Origin: Anaerolineaceae bacterium
Lineage (GTDB): Bacteria; Chloroflexota; Anaerolineae; Aggregatilineales; Phototrophicaceae
Assembly: GCA_002702065.1 (NCBI GenBank)
Contig: NZXX01000005.1
Location: forward strand, 124,001 to 188,000
DNA length: 64,000 bases
Reading direction: 5' to 3'
Both the position numbers and the translations under genes were made by a program. A model generated the notes under the pieces. That model searched no databases, was not told the origin of the DNA, and was given only the letters and a program-made list of their open reading frames with translations. Position 1 is the first letter of the stretch. Each line of letters begins with the position of its first letter. Positions 42,985 to 52,528 of this stretch are shown one piece after another.

Positions 42985-43961
42985 TAACGACTCAACTGTG
43001 CGAAATCCAGCCCTGTATCCGCCAGAAAATCAGCAACGTCCTCAAAGGCGTCATCGTCCACGACGGACAGGCTGTCCTGGCCCAGCAGCGGACGCAAAGC
43101 CGCACTCGCATCCGTGTCATTTTCCATTACCAGCAGCGCATCTTCCAGCCGGATACGCTCCCCCAATGGCAGGCTGAGCGGGTAGAGCAGGACCGCATAG
43201 GGCAGCGGCGGCGTCTCGGCAATGGATGCCAGCGCGTCTTGCTGGGCGTCGCGTAAAGCTTCAAAATCCTGCGCTGATATGCCAGTCGCGTCGCAATCAC
43301 CATTGATGACCGCTTCGATCAGAGCATTTCGGCTGTCATAATCAACCACCGATTCGAGGTCATTGACCGGGTCCACCCCGTTGGCGCGCATCATCAGCGA
43401 TGGCACCAGCCAACTGTAATAATCATCCAGCGCCAACCGGCAGAACGTGCGCCCATCCAGCGCTTCAACCCCACTGAAGGCCGCATCCTCGCTGGCGATA
43501 ATCAGCCCGGCATCGCCTGCCTGCGCGTTGCGTGTACCCCGTTCGACCTGCATCACCGGTTCGCCACAATTCTGCGCGAGAGCCGCTTCCAGCGTCACCC
43601 CATCCAGCCAGGCAACGGTTACATTTGTCGGGCTGGAATCGCACAGCGCGGCCAGTGCTTCGGCATAGCGCTCCACCACCGATACGTTGATGACCAGATC
43701 GGATTGTTCGCGCAGTGCTTCTTCAAAGCTGCTGATCTGGGCACTGGTGACGACTCCGTCCGGGTTGATCACCATCTGTATCGGATTGTCCGCCGTACCG
43801 GGGGGCACAACCGTGGGCACAGGCGGCAAAGGGGTCGACCGGGGGGTGGCCGTCGCCGTCGCCTGCACAAAAGGCCCCTGCTCTACCTGCGCCGGTCGGC
43901 AGGCAGCCAGAAGCATCACCAGCAAGAGCAATGTATAAAGGAAAGCCTTGCCGTTAATCAT
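42984..43961 (-). CDS. PhnD-like substrate-binding lipoprotein
   Basis: 325 residues from ATG 43961, with GGAGA upstream. The signal peptide ends in the lipobox MLLAACRPA. The mature part begins with a Pro/Thr linker, then a periplasmic-binding-type fold: IQMVINPDGVVTSAQISSFE, VNVSVVERYAEALAALCDSS, a hinge region around YYSWLVPSLMMRANGVDPV, and INGDCDATGISAQDFEAL. This is the layout of phosphate/phosphonate-binding PhnD-like proteins. No ABC permease or ATPase is adjacent, so it may act as a sensor or orphan binding protein. The ligand is not known. Confidence 0.8.
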   Translation of the reverse strand: MINGKAFLYTLLLLVMLLAACRPAQVEQGPFVQATATATPRSTPLPPVPTVVPPGTADNPIQMVINPDGVVTSAQISSFEEALREQSDLVINVSVVERYAEALAALCDSSPTNVTVAWLDGVTLEAALAQNCGEPVMQVERGTRNAQAGDAGLIIASEDAAFSGVEALDGRTFCRLALDDYYSWLVPSLMMRANGVDPVNDLESVVDYDSRNALIEAVINGDCDATGISAQDFEALRDAQQDALASIAETPPLPYAVLLYPLSLPLGERIRLEDALLVMENDTDASAALRPLLGQDSLSVVDDDAFEDVADFLADTGLDFAQLSR

Positions 43962-44024
43962 GCATTCTCCAAGATGACAATGGAACCTGCATGTATGGTA
44001 CAACTGATTAGCAGCAGGAGCAAA

Positions 44025-44864
44025 CTATACCAGCCTCACATTTGTCTCTGCCGCAACCTGACGGATGTGCGCAGCGGCCAACCGATAATCCGCCTCGTGT
44101 TCAAGGTGTTCCAGCAGCAGCGGTATATCCGCCGACAGGTTTTCCAGCAGCGGCAGCAGCATGTGATAATCCAGCACACCTGCGCCGGGCCGCACTTCGT
44201 CCAGATGCACCGTCAGCTTGTTGGCGAGTGTGATGTCTTTGGCATGGCAGCTTTTGATATAAGGGCCCAGTTTCTGGATAAAGTCCCGTATCAGGGCGGC
44301 ATTATCGAAACAGCGCTGCGGGCTGCAAATCAGGTTCACCGGGTCGAAATGCACCGCAAAGTTTGGGCGATCAATCGCGTCGATCAGCGCCAGATAACTG
44401 TCCGCCGAGTCCGGGTAGATCCAGGGCATGGTTTCCAGCGTATAGTAGGCACGCTGTGGCCGGACGGCATCAATGATGCTGCGCACGGTTTCGACAATCA
44501 GGTCAAACGTATCCGAAGTCAGGTTGTCCGGGTGCGGCCCATCCCAGCGTTCCGGGTTACGAGAACCAGCAATATTGACGCAGCAGCCTGCGCCGATTTC
44601 ATCCGCCAGCGCCAGTTGCTGCTGGCACTTTTCAATCGCAGCCTGTCGCACCGCCTCATCAGGGCTGATAGGATTGCTCCACGCACCAACCTCAGCGATC
44701 AGAATATCCGCCGCCTGGGCCGCGTCGACGTGCGCGCGAATCAGGTCACGGTCGGCGTCATATGCCAGCGGAAAAGCCGCCGCGCGATAACCAGCTGCTT
44801 TCAATGCCGCGACCCACGCCGCAGCGTCACCCTTTTCGGAAAATACCGGTCCACCCAGACGCAT
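44025..44864 (-). CDS. Sugar phosphate isomerase/epimerase-like TIM barrel
   Basis: 279 residues of the AP-endonuclease-2/xylose-isomerase-like TIM barrel family. Likely metal ligands are Glu in YYTLETMPW, Asp and His in FAVHFDPVNL, His in IKSCHAKDI, and Glu in LLLEHLEHE. It starts with ATG 44864; the ribosome site is formed by the Gly-rich codons at the end of the upstream gene, only 3 bases apart, so the two are coupled. Substrate unknown; hydroxypyruvate isomerase-like or inositol-type epimerase activities are possible. Confidence 0.88.
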   Translation of the reverse strand: MRLGGPVFSEKGDAAAWVAALKAAGYRAAAFPLAYDADRDLIRAHVDAAQAADILIAEVGAWSNPISPDEAVRQAAIEKCQQQLALADEIGAGCCVNIAGSRNPERWDGPHPDNLTSDTFDLIVETVRSIIDAVRPQRAYYTLETMPWIYPDSADSYLALIDAIDRPNFAVHFDPVNLICSPQRCFDNAALIRDFIQKLGPYIKSCHAKDITLANKLTVHLDEVRPGAGVLDYHMLLPLLENLSADIPLLLEHLEHEADYRLAAAHIRQVAAETNVRLV

Positions 44865-44866
44865 GG

Positions 44867-46267
44867 CTACTCGCCTCCCCCGCCGGACTCACTGGTATCC
44901 ACCAGCAGCACTTCGCGGCTGCCGACATTGGTATTGCGCACGCTCACCTCGACAAATTCATGGATCAGGCCCGCCCAGCAGTTTTGCGGATTCAGCGCTT
45001 CAATCTCCGTCATGCGGATCGCACCCCACACGACAACGCGTTCGCCCGCCGAGATATAGGTATAGGTGTTGCCGCTGTAGGGGTCAAACTCCTCGTAGAC
45101 CGCATCGCCTGTACCCAGCCCCCAGCGCCAGGGATAATCCGTCTCGGCGGTGGCGCAGTCAATGCCAACCCGCCATGCACCCGCTTCGTCAAAAGCGTTC
45201 AGTGTCGCGGCGCGCTGCGTCTGCTGGTACACCGTGCCGGGTGGCGGCCCGCTGGTGCGGATCGGCGCTTTACCGTAATTCTCAACGGTCAGCTTGAACA
45301 CCAGCATATCCCCCAGCGGCATTTGCAGCGCGGTCAGGCTGTTATCCTGCACATCATCCGGCGGCTCGATCAGATCGCCGGACGCATCGGCAGAGGTAAA
45401 GTAGCGCTCGTCGTAAGGCTGCACCGTAAACACCACATCCACGCCTACCGTCTGCGGCACGATCTCCGCCAGTGGTTTACCGCCATTTTCGATGACAAGC
45501 TGCCCGGTCTGCTGGACAACCTGCCCTTCATCGTCCTGCGCATGGGCTACGACCGTATAAGCGCCATCCGGCGGCGGATCGGCATCCAGGTCAACGCCAC
45601 CCTCGTAATCAAACAGGTGCCGCCCCGGTTCGCCCGGTTCGCGACTTTCCTGCCGTTCCGCGACGTAGATCTTTTCGCCTTCTGGCCCCAGCAGATACAC
45701 CTGCAAGTCCGCGCCCTTTTCCAGATACACGCTGATCTCGGTACGGTCATTGATGCCGTCCTGATTTGGCGTGAACACGTCGGGCCAAACACTGAACGAC
45801 GTGATGCGCGGCAGCGCGGCGTCGGCATCCTGCACGATAAGCGTGCCGGTGCGCTCATCTTCGGCCCCGGTCTGGGCATCCACCGCCGTCAACCGCCATG
45901 TATAGTCGCCATTGGGGATCAGGCGGCGCAGGACCTCCCCGGCGATGTCTTCACCTTCAAGCGTATAACCATCAACCACGCCGCTGAAATTGACCTGATA
46001 GTCATCCTGAATGCGGGGTTCATCCTGCCGGAAGACATAGGTTTCGCCTGTGGCAGACTCAAACACCAGCGAAACCTGCGCATTACGCGACAAACTGTAC
46101 TGGAACAGGGTAATATCGTCTTCGCCATCCGCATTGGGGCTGATGGTGGTGGGCGAAAATTCAGCTTCCGTAATCAGCGGCAGGTCCGGTTGCAACAGGA
46201 ATCGTCCGACGATTAATATCAGAATCATCCCCACGATCGCCGCACCGATAACTAATTGAATGCGCAT
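44867..46267 (-). CDS. Membrane-anchored protein with FlgD-like Ig domains
   Basis: 466 residues with an N-terminal membrane segment (residues 5-25). Two FlgD/gliding-type Ig-like domains follow, each beginning with a Ser/Thr-Pro-Asn-x-Asp-Gly motif: TTISPNADGEDDITLFQYSL (about 40-60) and VFTPNQDGINDRTEISVYL (about 160-180), and each ending in GDYTWRLTAVD or GAYTVVAHAQD. A third unnamed domain (about 265-460) has SAGERVVVWGAIRMTEI. The C-terminus is Gly-rich. This layout suits an extracytoplasmic structural or binding protein. GGAAG lies 7 bases before ATG 46267. Confidence 0.8.
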   Translation of the reverse strand: MRIQLVIGAAIVGMILILIVGRFLLQPDLPLITEAEFSPTTISPNADGEDDITLFQYSLSRNAQVSLVFESATGETYVFRQDEPRIQDDYQVNFSGVVDGYTLEGEDIAGEVLRRLIPNGDYTWRLTAVDAQTGAEDERTGTLIVQDADAALPRITSFSVWPDVFTPNQDGINDRTEISVYLEKGADLQVYLLGPEGEKIYVAERQESREPGEPGRHLFDYEGGVDLDADPPPDGAYTVVAHAQDDEGQVVQQTGQLVIENGGKPLAEIVPQTVGVDVVFTVQPYDERYFTSADASGDLIEPPDDVQDNSLTALQMPLGDMLVFKLTVENYGKAPIRTSGPPPGTVYQQTQRAATLNAFDEAGAWRVGIDCATAETDYPWRWGLGTGDAVYEEFDPYSGNTYTYISAGERVVVWGAIRMTEIEALNPQNCWAGLIHEFVEVSVRNTNVGSREVLLVDTSESGGGGE

Positions 46268-46405
46268 TCAAGTCTTCCTGCATCTGCGGTCAAACCCGGT
46301 AAGTCTAGCGCACCCACTCGCCGCCGTCCAGACGCTTTACCCGTGCCCCAGTCTGCGGTAAACTCCAAAACTATTCTTCACATTTTATTCAAGGAGTCAC
46401 TTTCG

Positions 46406-48859
46406 TTGGCAATACGAAACGGCACAAACGATTTCTATAACATCCCTGATACTGAACCCGACAGCCAGGGATTCATTACCTGCCCTGTGGTGCCGTTGCA
46501 AGGTATGGTTATTTACCCGCATGTCGTCACGCCCCTGTTTCTGGAGGGCAAGCAGGCTGTTGCGGCTGCCGAAGCCGCGCTCGACCAGCGCCAGACGATT
46601 ATTGGCGTAGCCCAGCGTGATCTGGAAAGCATGAGCGCCGCCCCGGAAGAACTGTATACCATCGGCACAGAGATCGCCCTGGGCCGCATATTGCGGATGC
46701 CGGATGACACCAACAGTATGCTGGCGCAAGGTCGTCAACGGGTGGAGATCATCGACTTCGTCCAGACGGAACCATACATCGTCGCCAGAGCACGGATCAT
46801 TGACGAACCGGAGAACGAACCTTCGCCCGAACAACAGGCGTTGATGAAGGCTGTGGTCAACATGTTCAAGCGTGCGGTCGACCTCAATGCCAATATCCCC
46901 GAAGATGTGCTGATCTACGCACTCAATGCCGAAGACCCCGGCTGGCTTTCTGACCTGGTAGCATCCACGCTGTCGCTGTCGACCGAGGAGCGCCAGCAGG
47001 TGCTGGAAATGACGCATCCCGGCGAACGGCTCAGCCACGTGGCCATGCTGCTGAGCAAAGAACTGAACGTGCTGGAAATCGAAGATGAGATCAGCGCCCA
47101 GGTGCAGCAGGAGATGGAACGCGGCCAGCGCGAAATGTATCTGCGTGAACAGATGCGTATCATCCAGACCGAGCTGGGCGAAGGCGACATCTTCCAGCAG
47201 GAAATGGACGAAATCCGCGTTCAGGTGGCCGAGGCTCATCTGCCGCAGGAGGTGCACGAACGGGCGATGAAGGAGCTGTCGCGGCTGGCGATTATGCCGC
47301 CGATCGCGCCGGAAGTCGGCATTATTCGTACATATGTCGATTGGCTGACCACCCTGCCCTGGACCGATGCCAGCGAAGATAATCTCGACGTGCGCAACGC
47401 CCAGAAAGTGCTCGATGCGGAGCATTATGGCCTGCCCAAAGTAAAAGATCGCATCCTCGAATATATCGCGGTGCGCAAACTGGCTGGTAACAAAATGGAA
47501 AGCCCGGTGCTGTGTTTCGTCGGCCCGCCCGGTGTGGGCAAAACGTCGCTGGGCAAAAGCATCGCCAAGGCACTGGGGCGCGAGTTCGTGCGGGTCAGCC
47601 TCGGTGGGGTACGCGACGAAGCCGAAATACGCGGGCATCGTCGCACCTACATTGGCGCACTGCCGGGCCGCATCATCCAAACGATGAAACGCGCCGGAAC
47701 CGTCAATCCGGTGTTTATGCTGGACGAAATTGATAAGCTGGGCGCAGACTTTCGTGGCGATCCGGCGGATTCGCTGCTGGAAGTGCTCGACCCTGAACAG
47801 AATAACGCCTTCTCGGATCATTATCTGGAAGTGCCATACGATCTGTCAAAGGTGCTGTTCATCACCACCGCCAACGATCTCGACCCGTTACCCCCGGCGC
47901 TGCTCGACCGGCTGGAAGTCATCGAGTTTCCCGGCTATATCGAAGAAGAGAAGATCGCCATCGCGCAGCAGTTTCTGGTGCCGAAGCAGCTTGAGCAGCA
48001 TGGTCTGGCAGAAAGCGACATCCGCTTCGAGAAAGCCGCCCTTGAAACCATCATCCGCGATTACACCTATGAAGCGGGCGTGCGCAACCTCAACCGCGAG
48101 ATCGCCAATGCCAGCCGTAAGATCGCCCGGTTGGTGGCTGAGGAAAAGCACTATCCCAAACGCATCACACCCAATCTCGTCTCGAAGTACCTGGGGCCGC
48201 CCTACTATCTCGGCACACGTTCGCTGGATGAAGACGCCGTTGGCATTTCAACAGGGCTGGTGTGGACCTATGGTGGTGGCGACATCACGATCTTCGAAGT
48301 CTCGCTGATGCCAGGCAAAGGTAACCTGACCATGACCGGCAGCCTGGGCGAAGTCATGCAGGAATCTGCGCAGACAGCACTCAGCTATGTTCGTTCGATT
48401 GCGGATGACCTGGGCGTGCCCAGTGACGACTTCGAGAACTACGACATTCATGTCCATGTGCCCGAAGGTGCTGTCCCCAAGGAAGGCCCATCCGCCGGTA
48501 TCACACTGGCAACTGCGCTTATTTCTGCGCTGACCGAGCGCAAAGTCCGCCATGATTTTGGCATGACGGGTGAAATCACCCTGCGCGGCAAGGTCCTGCC
48601 CATTGGCGGCGTCAAGGAAAAGGTGATGGCCGCCCGGCGGGCCAAACTGAAAAATGTCATTTTGCCAGCCAACAATGAAAAGGATCTGGTCGATATTCCG
48701 CAGAAAGCGCTGCGTGACCTGAACATTCATCTGGTCGACTCCATGCAGCAAGTCATCAATCTGGTGCTGCTGGAAGCGCCACCTGAGGGCCGGGCACGCG
48801 ATCTGCGGCGCGCCGAACAGGAAGAAAATGACGACGAGCAGATGGTAGATGAAGAATGA
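46406..48859 (+). CDS. lon: ATP-dependent protease Lon
   Basis: 817 residues if the TTG at 46406 is the start; AAGGAG lies 9 bases upstream and no closer ATG precedes the conserved N-terminal domain (CPVVPLQGMVIYPHVVTPLF). Then come a coiled-coil region (EMERGQREMYLREQMRIIQ), an AAA+ domain (Walker A GPPGVGKTSLGKSIA near 372, Walker B VFMLDEIDKLG), and a C-terminal S16 protease domain with the catalytic Ser in PKEGPSAGITLATAL (about 695) and Lys in GGVKEKVMAARR (about 737). The full domain order is present. It degrades misfolded and regulatory proteins in the cytoplasm. Confidence 0.95.
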   Translation: MAIRNGTNDFYNIPDTEPDSQGFITCPVVPLQGMVIYPHVVTPLFLEGKQAVAAAEAALDQRQTIIGVAQRDLESMSAAPEELYTIGTEIALGRILRMPDDTNSMLAQGRQRVEIIDFVQTEPYIVARARIIDEPENEPSPEQQALMKAVVNMFKRAVDLNANIPEDVLIYALNAEDPGWLSDLVASTLSLSTEERQQVLEMTHPGERLSHVAMLLSKELNVLEIEDEISAQVQQEMERGQREMYLREQMRIIQTELGEGDIFQQEMDEIRVQVAEAHLPQEVHERAMKELSRLAIMPPIAPEVGIIRTYVDWLTTLPWTDASEDNLDVRNAQKVLDAEHYGLPKVKDRILEYIAVRKLAGNKMESPVLCFVGPPGVGKTSLGKSIAKALGREFVRVSLGGVRDEAEIRGHRRTYIGALPGRIIQTMKRAGTVNPVFMLDEIDKLGADFRGDPADSLLEVLDPEQNNAFSDHYLEVPYDLSKVLFITTANDLDPLPPALLDRLEVIEFPGYIEEEKIAIAQQFLVPKQLEQHGLAESDIRFEKAALETIIRDYTYEAGVRNLNREIANASRKIARLVAEEKHYPKRITPNLVSKYLGPPYYLGTRSLDEDAVGISTGLVWTYGGGDITIFEVSLMPGKGNLTMTGSLGEVMQESAQTALSYVRSIADDLGVPSDDFENYDIHVHVPEGAVPKEGPSAGITLATALISALTERKVRHDFGMTGEITLRGKVLPIGGVKEKVMAARRAKLKNVILPANNEKDLVDIPQKALRDLNIHLVDSMQQVINLVLLEAPPEGRARDLRRAEQEENDDEQMVDEE

Positions 48860-50280
48860 GCGATGCGGAACCTGACCTAACCCAAATCATCAAAGGGGGG
48901 CGCCATACCCGTGTCGACTGGTTCAGCGAGCAAACGCCCCTCGGCATCATCGCCACCACCATGACCGCGATGGCCAACAGCCAGGGTGGGATGATCCTGC
49001 TTGGTGTCGCTGGCCCAACCGGAGCCGCCCTGGGCGTACGGGATGCCGACCATGCGGTGGATTATGTGCTGCAAGCGGCCCTGTCTATCGAACCGCCGCT
49101 GATTATCCCGGTGCCTCAGGTGCAGGTGCAGAACGGTCAATCTGTAGTGCTTGCACACATTCCGCCGGGGATGCCCCACGTCTATTCGCTGGATGGCCGC
49201 TACCTGATGCGTGATGGCATCGACAACGTGCCCATCAAACCACGCGACCTGCGGCGGCTAATCGTCGAACGCGGTGAAGTCAGCTTCGAAACCGAAGTAC
49301 CCCCCAGCGCGACCGAAGATGATATTAACTGGGCCAAGGCAGAAACCTACGCCTCCAGCCTCAGCGGCATTGGCGAAACCGACACCAAACGCGTGCTGCT
49401 CAAGCGCGGTTGTCTGGTGATGCAGGACGGCAAGATGCGACCAACCAACGCGGGAATCTTACTGTTTGGCAACGACCCCCAGCGGTTTGTCCGCAGCGCA
49501 GAAATTACCGCCGCCCGTTTTGCCGGCGAAACCATGAGTGACCGCTTCAGCCGGGAGGATATTCTGGGCACCCTGCCCGACCAGATCAAGCGTGCCGAAA
49601 CGTTTCTGGTCGATCATCTGCGCAAAGGTGTGCAGCTTGGCTCCAGCATGGCGCGCCTCGAAAGTTTTGAGTATCCGCTGGAAGCAGCCCGCGAACTGGT
49701 CGTCAATGCGGTCGCACACCGCGACTACAGCATCAACGGCGATGGCATCCGGCTGTTCATTTTCAAAGACCGCATGGAGATCACCAACCCCGGCAGGCTG
49801 GCCGGTCCGGTCACCATCGACAACATCAAGGACGAACGCTTTTCGCGTAACCCGGTGATCGTGCAGGTGCTGTCCGACATGGGCTTTATTGAGCGCCTGG
49901 GCTATGGGGTCGACCGCGTGATTCACCTGATGCAGCAGCAGCATCTGCGCGCGCCATCGTTCGAGGAAACCTCTGGCGGCTTTCGGGTCGTGCTGCGCAA
50001 TGATCCGGTCCAAACACCGGACGCAGCGAGCAAAACCCCCGCCGAAGTCAGCTACAATGGTGTGTATCAGGGTATCGAAATCAACCCCCGGCAAGAGGCC
50101 GCTTTGATCTTCCTCAACGCCGCTGGCAATACCCGCATCACCAACAGTGATTTGCAACAGCTTTGCCCGGATGTTCACGCAGAAACCATCCGGCGCGATC
50201 TGGTTGACCTGGTGACGAAAGATATTTTGCAAAAGATGGGACAAAAACGTGGCTCTTACTACATCCTCAAACGCGACTGA
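48856..50280 (+). CDS. AlbA_2 (Schlafen-like) and ATP-binding domain regulator
   Basis: 474 residues, starting inside the lon stop (ATGA). Residues 1-130 form an AlbA_2 domain (TAMANSQGGMILLGVAG and a G-V-R-D turn); the usual Glu-Phe-Lys of the first strand is replaced by VDWFSE. Residues 150-360 resemble the RecG-like/HATPase_c_4 ATP-binding region (LRPTNAGILLFG-type, ARELVVNAVAHRDYSING, DRMEITNPGRL). The C-terminus (about 400-474) is a winged helix (ITNSDLQQLCPDVHAETIRR). Proteins of this layout are usually transcriptional regulators of unknown signal. Cotranslation with Lon is notable. Confidence 0.88.
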   Translation: MSDAEPDLTQIIKGGRHTRVDWFSEQTPLGIIATTMTAMANSQGGMILLGVAGPTGAALGVRDADHAVDYVLQAALSIEPPLIIPVPQVQVQNGQSVVLAHIPPGMPHVYSLDGRYLMRDGIDNVPIKPRDLRRLIVERGEVSFETEVPPSATEDDINWAKAETYASSLSGIGETDTKRVLLKRGCLVMQDGKMRPTNAGILLFGNDPQRFVRSAEITAARFAGETMSDRFSREDILGTLPDQIKRAETFLVDHLRKGVQLGSSMARLESFEYPLEAARELVVNAVAHRDYSINGDGIRLFIFKDRMEITNPGRLAGPVTIDNIKDERFSRNPVIVQVLSDMGFIERLGYGVDRVIHLMQQQHLRAPSFEETSGGFRVVLRNDPVQTPDAASKTPAEVSYNGVYQGIEINPRQEAALIFLNAAGNTRITNSDLQQLCPDVHAETIRRDLVDLVTKDILQKMGQKRGSYYILKRD

Positions 50281-51238
50281 ATATGACTTAATCACGCTGG
50301 GCGAAACCATGTGGCGTCTGTCCACCCAGGGATTTGTCCGGCTGGACATGGTCGACAGCCTCGAAGTCAAAGTCGGCGGCGCAGAAAGCAACCTGGCCAT
50401 TGGTCTGTCCCGGTTGGGCAAGAAGGTGGCGTGGTGGTCCCGCTTGCCAGAAAATCCATTGGGTCAGCATGTTGCGCAAACGCTGCGGACTTTCGGTGTA
50501 GACGTATCTGGCATATACTGGCAGAAAGATGCGCGCCTGGGTACGTACTTTATCGAGTTCGGCAGCCCGCCCCGGCCCACACAGGTGGTGTATGATCGGG
50601 CGAACTCGGCGGCCAGCCAGATGCAGCCGGACGATTTTGACTGGTCGGTGTTCCAGCATACCAAGCGCCTGCACCTGACCGGCATCACCCCGGCGCTAAG
50701 CCAGTCCTGTCTGGAGACGGTCAAGCGGGCCATCAAGGAAGCCCACGCCGCCGGGTTACAGATTTCGTTCGACCTGAATTACCGGGCGAAATTATGGACA
50801 TGGGATGAATGCCGCCCGGTTATGGACGAACTGGCATCGCAGTGTCATCTGGTCATCGGCGCCACCCGCGACGCGCAAAACCTGGTGGCGGAGAAAATCG
50901 AAGGCGAGGCACTGGCGCGGCATCTGAACGAACGCTGGCAGGGAGCGACCGTCGTCGTGACGAAGGGGTCAAAGGGCGCGGTTGCGTTTGACGGGACGAA
51001 TTTCTACGATGTCCCGGCTTACACGGATGTACAGGTGGTTGACCGTGTTGGCGCGGGTGATGCCTTCGATACCGGCCTGCTGTGCGCCCTGCTCGACGGC
51101 AAATTGCTGCCGGAAGCGGTCCGCTATGGACATGCGGTGGCCGCGCTGAAGATGACTGTACCCGGTGATATGGCCTTGGTTTCACGGGCCGAAGTGGAAG
51201 CGCTGTTAGCCGATCAATCGACGGATATTCAGCGCTAG
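50249..51238 (+). CDS. PfkB-family sugar kinase (2-keto-3-deoxygluconate kinase-like)
   Basis: 329 residues from a GTG at 50249, overlapping the upstream gene by 32 bases; a GGGA lies 7 bases before it. Family motifs are ITLGETMWRLS, KVGGAESNLAIGLSRLGKKV (substrate Gly-Gly turn), and VDRVGAGDAFDTGLLCALLD with the anion hole and catalytic Asp near 271. KDG kinase is the closest fit by the N-terminal LITLGE and the overall pattern, but fructokinase-type activity cannot be excluded. It phosphorylates a keto sugar in the cytoplasm. Confidence 0.9.
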   Translation: MALTTSSNATEYDLITLGETMWRLSTQGFVRLDMVDSLEVKVGGAESNLAIGLSRLGKKVAWWSRLPENPLGQHVAQTLRTFGVDVSGIYWQKDARLGTYFIEFGSPPRPTQVVYDRANSAASQMQPDDFDWSVFQHTKRLHLTGITPALSQSCLETVKRAIKEAHAAGLQISFDLNYRAKLWTWDECRPVMDELASQCHLVIGATRDAQNLVAEKIEGEALARHLNERWQGATVVVTKGSKGAVAFDGTNFYDVPAYTDVQVVDRVGAGDAFDTGLLCALLDGKLLPEAVRYGHAVAALKMTVPGDMALVSRAEVEALLADQSTDIQR

Positions 51239-51274
51239 CAACACACCCGATGGTGATGAGCGAGGATTGGCGAC

Positions 51275-52528
51275 GTGCTGCGTTCTGCCTGGTTACTGAT
51301 AATTCTGACAAGCGTCCTTCTAACGGGGTGTAACCTCGCCTCAGCACCAGCGCCCCCAACCGAAACTGCCGTGCCGCCGCAGCTCGATCTCACCTGCGAT
51401 CAATTGGTATCGACCGCGATTCAATCGGTCGGGCCGATCTGTAACACAACGGGTCGCAATGAAGCCTGTTACGGCAACAATCAGGTCATGGCAGAATTGC
51501 AGGAAGGCGCGCAGGCCAATTTTGATGCAGTCGGCGATCTGGCCGCGCTTCAGGACATCAGCCTGATCACCACGTCGCCCCTTAACGAAGCGCTGCAAAC
51601 ATGGGGGGTGGCGCTGCTGAAAGCGCAGGTCAACCTGCCCGATAATTTGCCGGGTCAGAACGTGACGTTCCTGCTGTATGGCGGCGCCGCGCTTGATCAG
51701 GTGACGGCGGACATGGAAGCCGTCATTCTAAGCACAGGCATCGGTGGCGCGACCTGCCAATCTGCACCGCAATCCGCCGCCCTGGTACAAAACCCCAACG
51801 GCACCGAAGTTAACATGAACCTCAACGGGGCCAGCCTGACGATCGGCTCGACCCTGCATATCACCGCGCTGGTCGACAATCTCATGACCATCTCGACCAT
51901 CAGCGGTTTGGTCACGGTGGAGGCATTTGGCGTCAGTCAGGTCGTCGTGCCGGGCGCACAAACCACCCTGCCGCTTGGTTCAACCGATGGCCTTCAGGTG
52001 GTCGGCCCGCCATCCGAGCCGGAGCCGTTTGACCTCGATGTGATCCAGCGCGCGCCGCTGGAACTGCTGCCGGACCTGGTGCAGATTCCGGACCCGATTT
52101 CGACCGAGGAAACGGAAACATTCGTCACGGCAACGCTGCCGAGCCTGCCGATCACTCAGACTCTGCCACCCGTCACCGTGCCGCTGCCAGCCACCGTCAT
52201 TCCTACGGCGTGCTTCCCGCGGACAGACTGGCAATATACGTATGTGGTCCGGTCCGGCGACACCCTGTTCAGCATTGCAACCCGCTTTGGCCTCTCGCTG
52301 GCGCAGCTGCAAACGGGCAACTGTATCAGCAACGCCAATCAGATTTTCGTAGGTCAGGTGCTGCGGGTGCCATCACCACCCCCGCCAACCGTTCCGCCAC
52401 CGCCGACGCTGACGCCAACATCCAGGATCGGCCCAACGCTGCAACCCACATCGACGACGATACCGTTCGATACGCCGACGCCGGACGATGGCAACGACAA
52501 CAATGGACCGGCGGTCATCCTCAATTAG
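51275..52528 (+). CDS. Lipoprotein with FecR-like and LysM domains
   Basis: 417 residues from a GTG with GAGGA 8 bases upstream. The signal peptide ends in the lipobox LLTGC (residues 15-19). A middle region (about 185-250, MTISTISGLVTVEAFGVSQV, VVPGAQTTLPLGSTD) resembles a FecR-type surface-sensing beta fold. A LysM domain follows (YTYVVRSGDTLFSIATRFGL, near 325-370), which usually binds peptidoglycan or chitin-like glycans. The C-terminus is Pro/Thr-rich and ends in Asp/Asn. It probably sits on the cell surface attached to wall glycans. Function not established. Confidence 0.82.
   Translation: MLRSAWLLIILTSVLLTGCNLASAPAPPTETAVPPQLDLTCDQLVSTAIQSVGPICNTTGRNEACYGNNQVMAELQEGAQANFDAVGDLAALQDISLITTSPLNEALQTWGVALLKAQVNLPDNLPGQNVTFLLYGGAALDQVTADMEAVILSTGIGGATCQSAPQSAALVQNPNGTEVNMNLNGASLTIGSTLHITALVDNLMTISTISGLVTVEAFGVSQVVVPGAQTTLPLGSTDGLQVVGPPSEPEPFDLDVIQRAPLELLPDLVQIPDPISTEETETFVTATLPSLPITQTLPPVTVPLPATVIPTACFPRTDWQYTYVVRSGDTLFSIATRFGLSLAQLQTGNCISNANQIFVGQVLRVPSPPPPTVPPPPTLTPTSRIGPTLQPTSTTIPFDTPTPDDGNDNNGPAVILN

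Noticed and set aside
43704..46216. Two long plus-strand frames (43704-45059 and 44762-46216)
   Set aside because: Both lie antisense to well-supported minus-strand genes and overlap each other; composition is unlike a protein.
46397..47821. A 474-codon minus-strand frame inside lon
   Set aside because: Antisense of the conserved Lon domains; no family match.
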